The position numbers and the translations under genes are program-made. Under the pieces are notes generated by a model. That model was not told where the DNA came from and ran no database searches. It saw only the letters and a list, made by a program, of their open reading frames with translations. Shown here in pieces: positions 60,449 through 64,000 of a stretch of DNA of 64,000 bases. Numbering within the stretch: position 1 is the stretch's first letter; each line of letters starts with the position of its first letter. Origin of the DNA: Paraspadella gotoi (Eukaryota > Chaetognatha); NCBI GenBank assembly GCA_051294375.1, contig CM119267.1, positions 3,221,344 to 3,285,343 of the forward strand, given 5' to 3'.

Positions 60449-60477
60449 AACAACAACAACAACAACAACAACAACAA
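60449..60477. repeat. (AAC)n microsatellite
   Basis: About nine ACA/AAC units. It is followed by unique sequence and then (CT)n at 60767-60798 running into a 25-N gap. Confidence 0.85.
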
Positions 60478-60761
60478 AAAAGGTGACGTCGAAAACGAAT
60501 TTGGGAGAAAACTCAAAATGGGTTGTTGAAGTCGTAACCATGACAACTCGTCAAACGCGGAGACAAATTAAAACCGAGAAAACTCGAAGATTACAAAGTC
60601 TGAGAAAGAAGAGCGACCGACAGGATTAAGGTTTGCTCCTAACTCCTCACTCCCCTGGGAGACTGGAGCGATGGTCGCAAAAAACGTTTTTTTTTTCTAA
60701 AAGATTTTCTGCTTCATTTTTCCTCGACTTTTTGCAGCTGATCAATAGGATTTTAAAACTG

Positions 60762-60798
<37 letters not shown>

Positions 60799-60951
60799 NN
60801 NNNNNNNNNNNNNNNNNNNNNNNGCTGCGGACTTGGCAAATTAAGTATTGTTTTACTAATATCCCCCCAGTGAACTGGCCCTAATGTCAGCAGAACGCGC
60901 CTGAGGTGCGAGGAGCCAGTTGTTGCCACGAGCGTACGGCATCCTTTATGC

Positions 60952-61860
60952 TTGATGATATCATGGCCACTGCTCTGCGGTGGACTGGAACTGGCGTACT
61001 CTCAGGTTCTTGAGGACAATACTCATCTCCCAGCCTGGGTGGCTATACGGGAGGCAGTCGACATTTCAAGTCCTCTGGCAGATTTTTATATGGAGGACTA
61101 TGAGGTGAAGCTTGGAATCCTTTCCGATTCTGCATGGGGCAGAGTTTCGTCCTCTTCTGGTATCGGACAAGCAGACGTACAAACTGGCCGCTTGAAAAGG
61201 ATTGGTCGATACCTTCTAACCACCTGAACGCATTGAAGAAGTATCAGTGGACATGTGAAAAAGGAGGTGAATGGGCAATTCCAATGCTCGATGTGCTTTA
61301 TAAAGCGCAAAGAGGGTGCGGTCATTGGATGTTTTTGTCTATCGCAATACCAACCCACATGCAAACCAATACATCCTTTGCATTCACAGCCCCTTTCTCA
61401 CAAGCTTGCCACGTCAGCGTCCCTTACCAGGAGACCGCTCTGATTCCGTCGACCCCGAGCTCCAGGGCCGCGAGCTTGAGCATGTTCGAAGGGCCTTGGC
61501 GCTCAATGGTTTACCCTCTGTGGGCTGACGAAAAGGCTAGGTTATCGGTAGAACCCTGCGTCTGAGGCGCCAGTGGCCACCAGGGCTCTGCCCAAGTAGC
61601 CGCTGAGCATAGTCCAACCTCGCACCCCAGGAGGAAGGGCGGCCTTTGCGTCCAACAGGCCTATCCGCGCCCACCACAGGCAACTGGAAACTTAAGCAGA
61701 GAGCGTCATAAGAACGTGAGGTTATTGTCCTCCCCTACCACCAGGGATTCACTGAAGCATTGGTGGCAGGGTGCCTAGGAAAACAGGGGTCTCTCCACTC
61801 CAACTTCTTCCGCGACAGATTTATAATTCGCCAAGTCCTTGAATCGACGGAAAAGCGCCG
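60952..61860 (+). pseudogene. Degenerate Penelope-like retroelement reverse transcriptase
   Basis: Pieces of a Penelope-like (PLE) reverse transcriptase occur in the expected order but in different frames. PLADFYMEDYE (near 61076) resembles the PLSPVxANxYME motif. HLNALKKYQWTCEK and IPMLDVL (near 61220-61300) resemble the segment before the thumb. VYRNTNPHANQYI (61328-61366) corresponds to the VYRKPTHTDxYL hallmark of this group. SHKLATSASLTRR and ELEHVRRALALNGLP (61407-61522) correspond to the following helices. LPYHQGFTEA (about 61731-61760) matches the LPYxxGxSE motif. At least three frameshifts are needed. The place where the catalytic Y-x-D-D box should be reads CMGQSF, so it is dead. 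The GIY-YIG nuclease domain typical of many PLEs is not seen. Upstream sequence to the 25-N gap (60824) may be part of it. Confidence 0.65.
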
Positions 61861-62428
61861 ATAGAGCGCGCTGACGAAATCCGGCGTCAAATGGCGCCGA
61901 CAAAATCCGGCGTCAAACGACACGCGTCGCGACGCCGTTTCGATCGGAAACGAAACGGAAGGAATCCCGAGTCGCGATTTTTCATTTTTTGACGGAGAAA
62001 ATGGGNNNNNNNNNNNNNNNNNNNNNNNNNNNNNNNNNNNNNNNNNNNNNNNNNNNNNNNNNNNNNNNNNNNNNNNNNNNNNNNNNNNNNNNNNNNNNNN
62101 NNNNNNNNNNNNNNNNNNNNNNNNNNNNNNNNNNNNNNNNNNNNNNNNNNNNNNNNNNNNNNNNNNNNNNNNNNNNNNNNNNNNNNNNNNNNNNNNNNNN
62201 NNNNNNNNNNGAGAGAGAGAGAGAGAGAAAAGAGGGAAAGGGGGAGGCGAGTTGAAAATATTACTTTATAAAGATTTATAATATTGAAGTAATCCTTTCT
62301 TTTTCGTTTATAATAAAAAAATGACCGAAATGAGCGCTCAACAGAAACAGGAAAATAAAATTAAAATTTTGAAAACTCATTTCCTCATGTTTGTAATTAT
62401 TAATCTTTTTTGCCTAATTACTTTTTAG
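61861..62428. other. Short CGGCGTCAAA repeat and N gap
   Basis: Two units of GACAAAATCCGGCGTCAAA-type sequence lie at about 61874-61920, then unique GC-rich sequence. The N gap 62006-62210 is flanked by (GA)n on its right. An AT-rich stretch runs to the acceptor site at 62428. No gene is seen before that point. Confidence 0.5.
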
Positions 62429-62725
62429 GTGCGGTCGCTGCCGACGGACTCGCACTAAGAGATGTAAGTTATTTCTCTCGCTATCCTAAATCATCGAAAT
62501 AATTTATATATTAAATCCTCATAATCAACAATTATAATTTATATGCCAACATCACAAATTGATATTTTGTTTTTGAATACAGAAGCGCATCGTTCACCGT
62601 CATACGTACGACGTGGAAGAGACGACCGTCGCGCCGCCGAGCGGAGAGTGTCGAGTCATCCCGAGAGTCGGATTCGAAAAAACTGGAACAAAAGACATCG
62701 ACGCCGTCAAAGTCACCACCACCTG
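62429..62725 (+). CDS. Two internal exons of an unidentified gene
   Basis: Exon 62429-62463 lies between TTACTTTTTAG and GTAAGTTATT. Exon 62583-62725 lies between TTTTTGAATACAG and GTGAGAGAAA. Joined, they read without stops as AVAADGLALRD plus KRIVHRHTYDVEETTV, APPSGECRVIPRVGFEKTG, TKDIDAVKVTTT, with intron phases 1, 0 and 2. Four good splice signals and one shared open frame make this the clearest spliced sequence in the window. The family is unknown. PPSGECRVIPRVG resembles the PPxGGxCxVxPxxG signature of REJ modules in polycystin-1-like receptors, but the match is short and I treat it as a hypothesis. The gene's other exons lie outside, in N gaps, or at 63203. Confidence 0.5.
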
Positions 62726-62746
62726 GTGAGAGAAATTGGAATCACA

Positions 62747-63121
62747 TTAGCCACTTTTGATCCTCTGCCATCTCATTAGCCCCTTTTGATTCTCTGCCAT
62801 CTCATTAGCCACTTTTGATCCTNNNNNNNNNNNNNNNNNNNNNNNNNNNNNNNNNNNNNNNNNNNNNNNNNNNNNNNNNNNNNNNNNNNNNNNNNNNNNN
62901 NNNNNNNNNNNNNNNNNNNNNNNNNNNNNNNNNNNNNNNNNNNNNNNNNNNNNNNNNNNNNNNNNNNNNNNNNNNNNNNNNNNNNNNNNNNNNNNNNNNN
63001 NNNNNCTTTTGATCCTCTGCCATCTCATTAGCCACTTTTGATCCTTTGCCATCTCATTAGCCACTTTTGATTCTCTACCATCTCATAAGCGACTTTTGAT
63101 CCTCTGCCATCTCATTTGCCA
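62747..63121. repeat. 29-bp minisatellite within a putative intron
   Basis: Units of 29 bp around AGCCACTTTTGATCCTCTG plus CCATCTCATT. About six are visible, with an N gap (62823-63005) in the middle that probably holds more. It lies directly after the 62725 donor, so it would be intronic if the gene is real. Confidence 0.9.
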
Positions 63122-63202
63122 TCAATCGCCACCTCCCCACATGATCCACTCGTGACAATAATCGTTTTCCTTAAAAACCCTGAATCGCGTTTCCGGTTTC
63201 AG

Positions 63203-63584
63203 TCGTGGCTCCGCTCACCCTCAACCATGCCCTCGTTTTCCCTCGACCATGCCCTCGTTCTCCCTCGCCTGTACCATGTCTTTCTACGTAACCTTCCTGA
63301 TACCAACATGTCGACCATGTCACGCCCGACCATGTCCCGGCCCACACCTTGCCGAATCCTCCATACCCAACCATGTCAATCGCCATTCCCTGCAACGCCT
63401 ACACCATGTCCCGCCCCCTCGCCACCGCCACCGCCACGCCTCCACCATGTCTTGCCCCTCGATACGGCCCACGCCCTGGCCATGCCACGCCCTGCTCCCT
63501 CCGCCCCAAGACGAGCAGAGAAATAAAACACCATTTACATCGGAAAAGACTTTCTTTTCATTTCATTCTTTGTCTTCTTCTGGA
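63203..63584 (+). CDS. Possible third exon, Pro/His/Cys-rich and repetitive
   Basis: Follows a good acceptor (TTTCCGGTTTCAG, ending 63202). Entered in phase 2, the frame implied by the 62725 donor, it stays open to the N gap at 63585, about 127 codons. The sequence is built on imperfect ACCATGCCC/ACCATGTCC repeats and encodes Pro, His, Cys and Arg-rich protein with no recognisable domain. It may be a minisatellite that happens to be open. A donor-like ACGTAACC near 63284 could end a shorter exon. Confidence 0.25.
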
Positions 63585-63731
63585 NNNNNNNNNNNNNNNN
63601 NNNNNNNNNNNNNNNNNNNNNNNNNNNNNNNNNNNNNNNNNNNNNNNNNNNNNNNNNNNNNNNNNNNNNNNNNNNNNNNNNNNNNNNNNNNNNNNNNNNN
63701 NNNNNNNNNNNNNNNNNNNNNNNNNNNNNNN

Positions 63732-64000
63732 GAGAGAGAGAGAGAGAGAGAGAGAGAGCTGTGAGTTTTCCGATAACCTGCGAAGGAAAACGGATGAGAT
63801 GAGATGAGATGAGATGACTCACATATATTAATTTGACTCGGGAGGATCAGTCTCAACCGTCAGAAAGAAAATCAGAGACTCAAAAATTAGTTAAACTGTT
63901 TAACAACGTAATCAAAGTTAAGATCTAAAAATGGTTAAGTTTTAAGTCGAGAATTCCAACACCCTCAGGCCGCCCGGGTTCGCCTCATTTCCGTCGCCGA
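63732..64000. repeat. (GA)n and (GATGA)n at the right edge
   Basis: (GA)n at 63732-63758 borders the last N gap, and five GAGAT/GATGA units lie at 63791-63818. The remaining ~180 bases are unique with no visible gene. Confidence 0.75.

Overview
This window is eukaryotic and almost certainly from an animal. It has candidate spliceosomal exons, a decayed Penelope-like reverse transcriptase, dispersed short repeats and a very high load of microsatellites: (GA)n/(CT)n, (GAC)n/(GTC)n, (CTTT)n, (AATA)n and long polypyrimidine tracts. No operon, Shine-Dalgarno pattern, CRISPR array or other bacterial feature is visible. I cannot name the species. A microsatellite-rich invertebrate is an inference.

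The dominant structure is repetition at the kilobase scale, much of it looking like assembly rather than biology. Block A (1-2822) recurs at about 7520-10412. Block B (20378-29794) is preceded by a copy at 10563-20376. A segment at about 30.07-33.60 kb recurs inverted at 33.69-37.63 kb. Block C (37880-38764) recurs at about 39256-40450. Block D (about 47266-53222) is preceded by a copy at 41376-47230. In nearly every pair one copy has clean microsatellites and open frames, while the other is peppered with one-base indels. Six gaps of exactly 25 N (10485, 31385, 37846, 38765, 41277, 60799) mostly sit at the ends of the noisy copies, and the two sides of the 10485 gap carry the same ~60 bases. 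The simplest reading is that uncorrected long reads were inserted whole during gap filling. Non-redundant sequence is therefore probably nearer 40 kb than 64 kb.

Gene content is low. The best protein-coding candidate is a large exon at 49589-51410 (+), open for 607 codons, with Ala, Ser and Arg runs, an acceptor site upstream and a donor at its end. Its noisy twin at 43607-45431 is broken by frameshifts. Near the right edge, two small phase-compatible exons (62429-62463 and 62583-62725) belong to an unidentified gene, and a third exon at 63203 is possible. A frameshifted Penelope-like reverse transcriptase lies at 60952-61860. Weaker candidates are an acidic exon (29770-30129), a minus-strand exon (28808-29023) and a short Asp-rich ORF (54222-54479).

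The rest is repeats and sequence with no recognisable function. Two dispersed families stand out. One is a ~245-320 bp MITE-like element bounded by GTTGCGCCGC inverted termini (4347, 12364, 22037, 59424). The other is a ~150-200 bp family sharing CTTACAAGATAAT, AGCAAGCTTTTAATCAA and CAATGAAGTGGT (5.9, 38.1, 49.0 and 55.6 kb). Minisatellites of 12, 14, 17, 18, 23, 29 and 41 bp are present; the 14-bp array repeats a near-perfect splice donor and the 41-bp array has a higher-order A-B-A-B-A pattern. A cluster of CACGTG E-boxes, four of them within GTCACGTG, lies at 26737-26896. No pathway linking these genes can be inferred.
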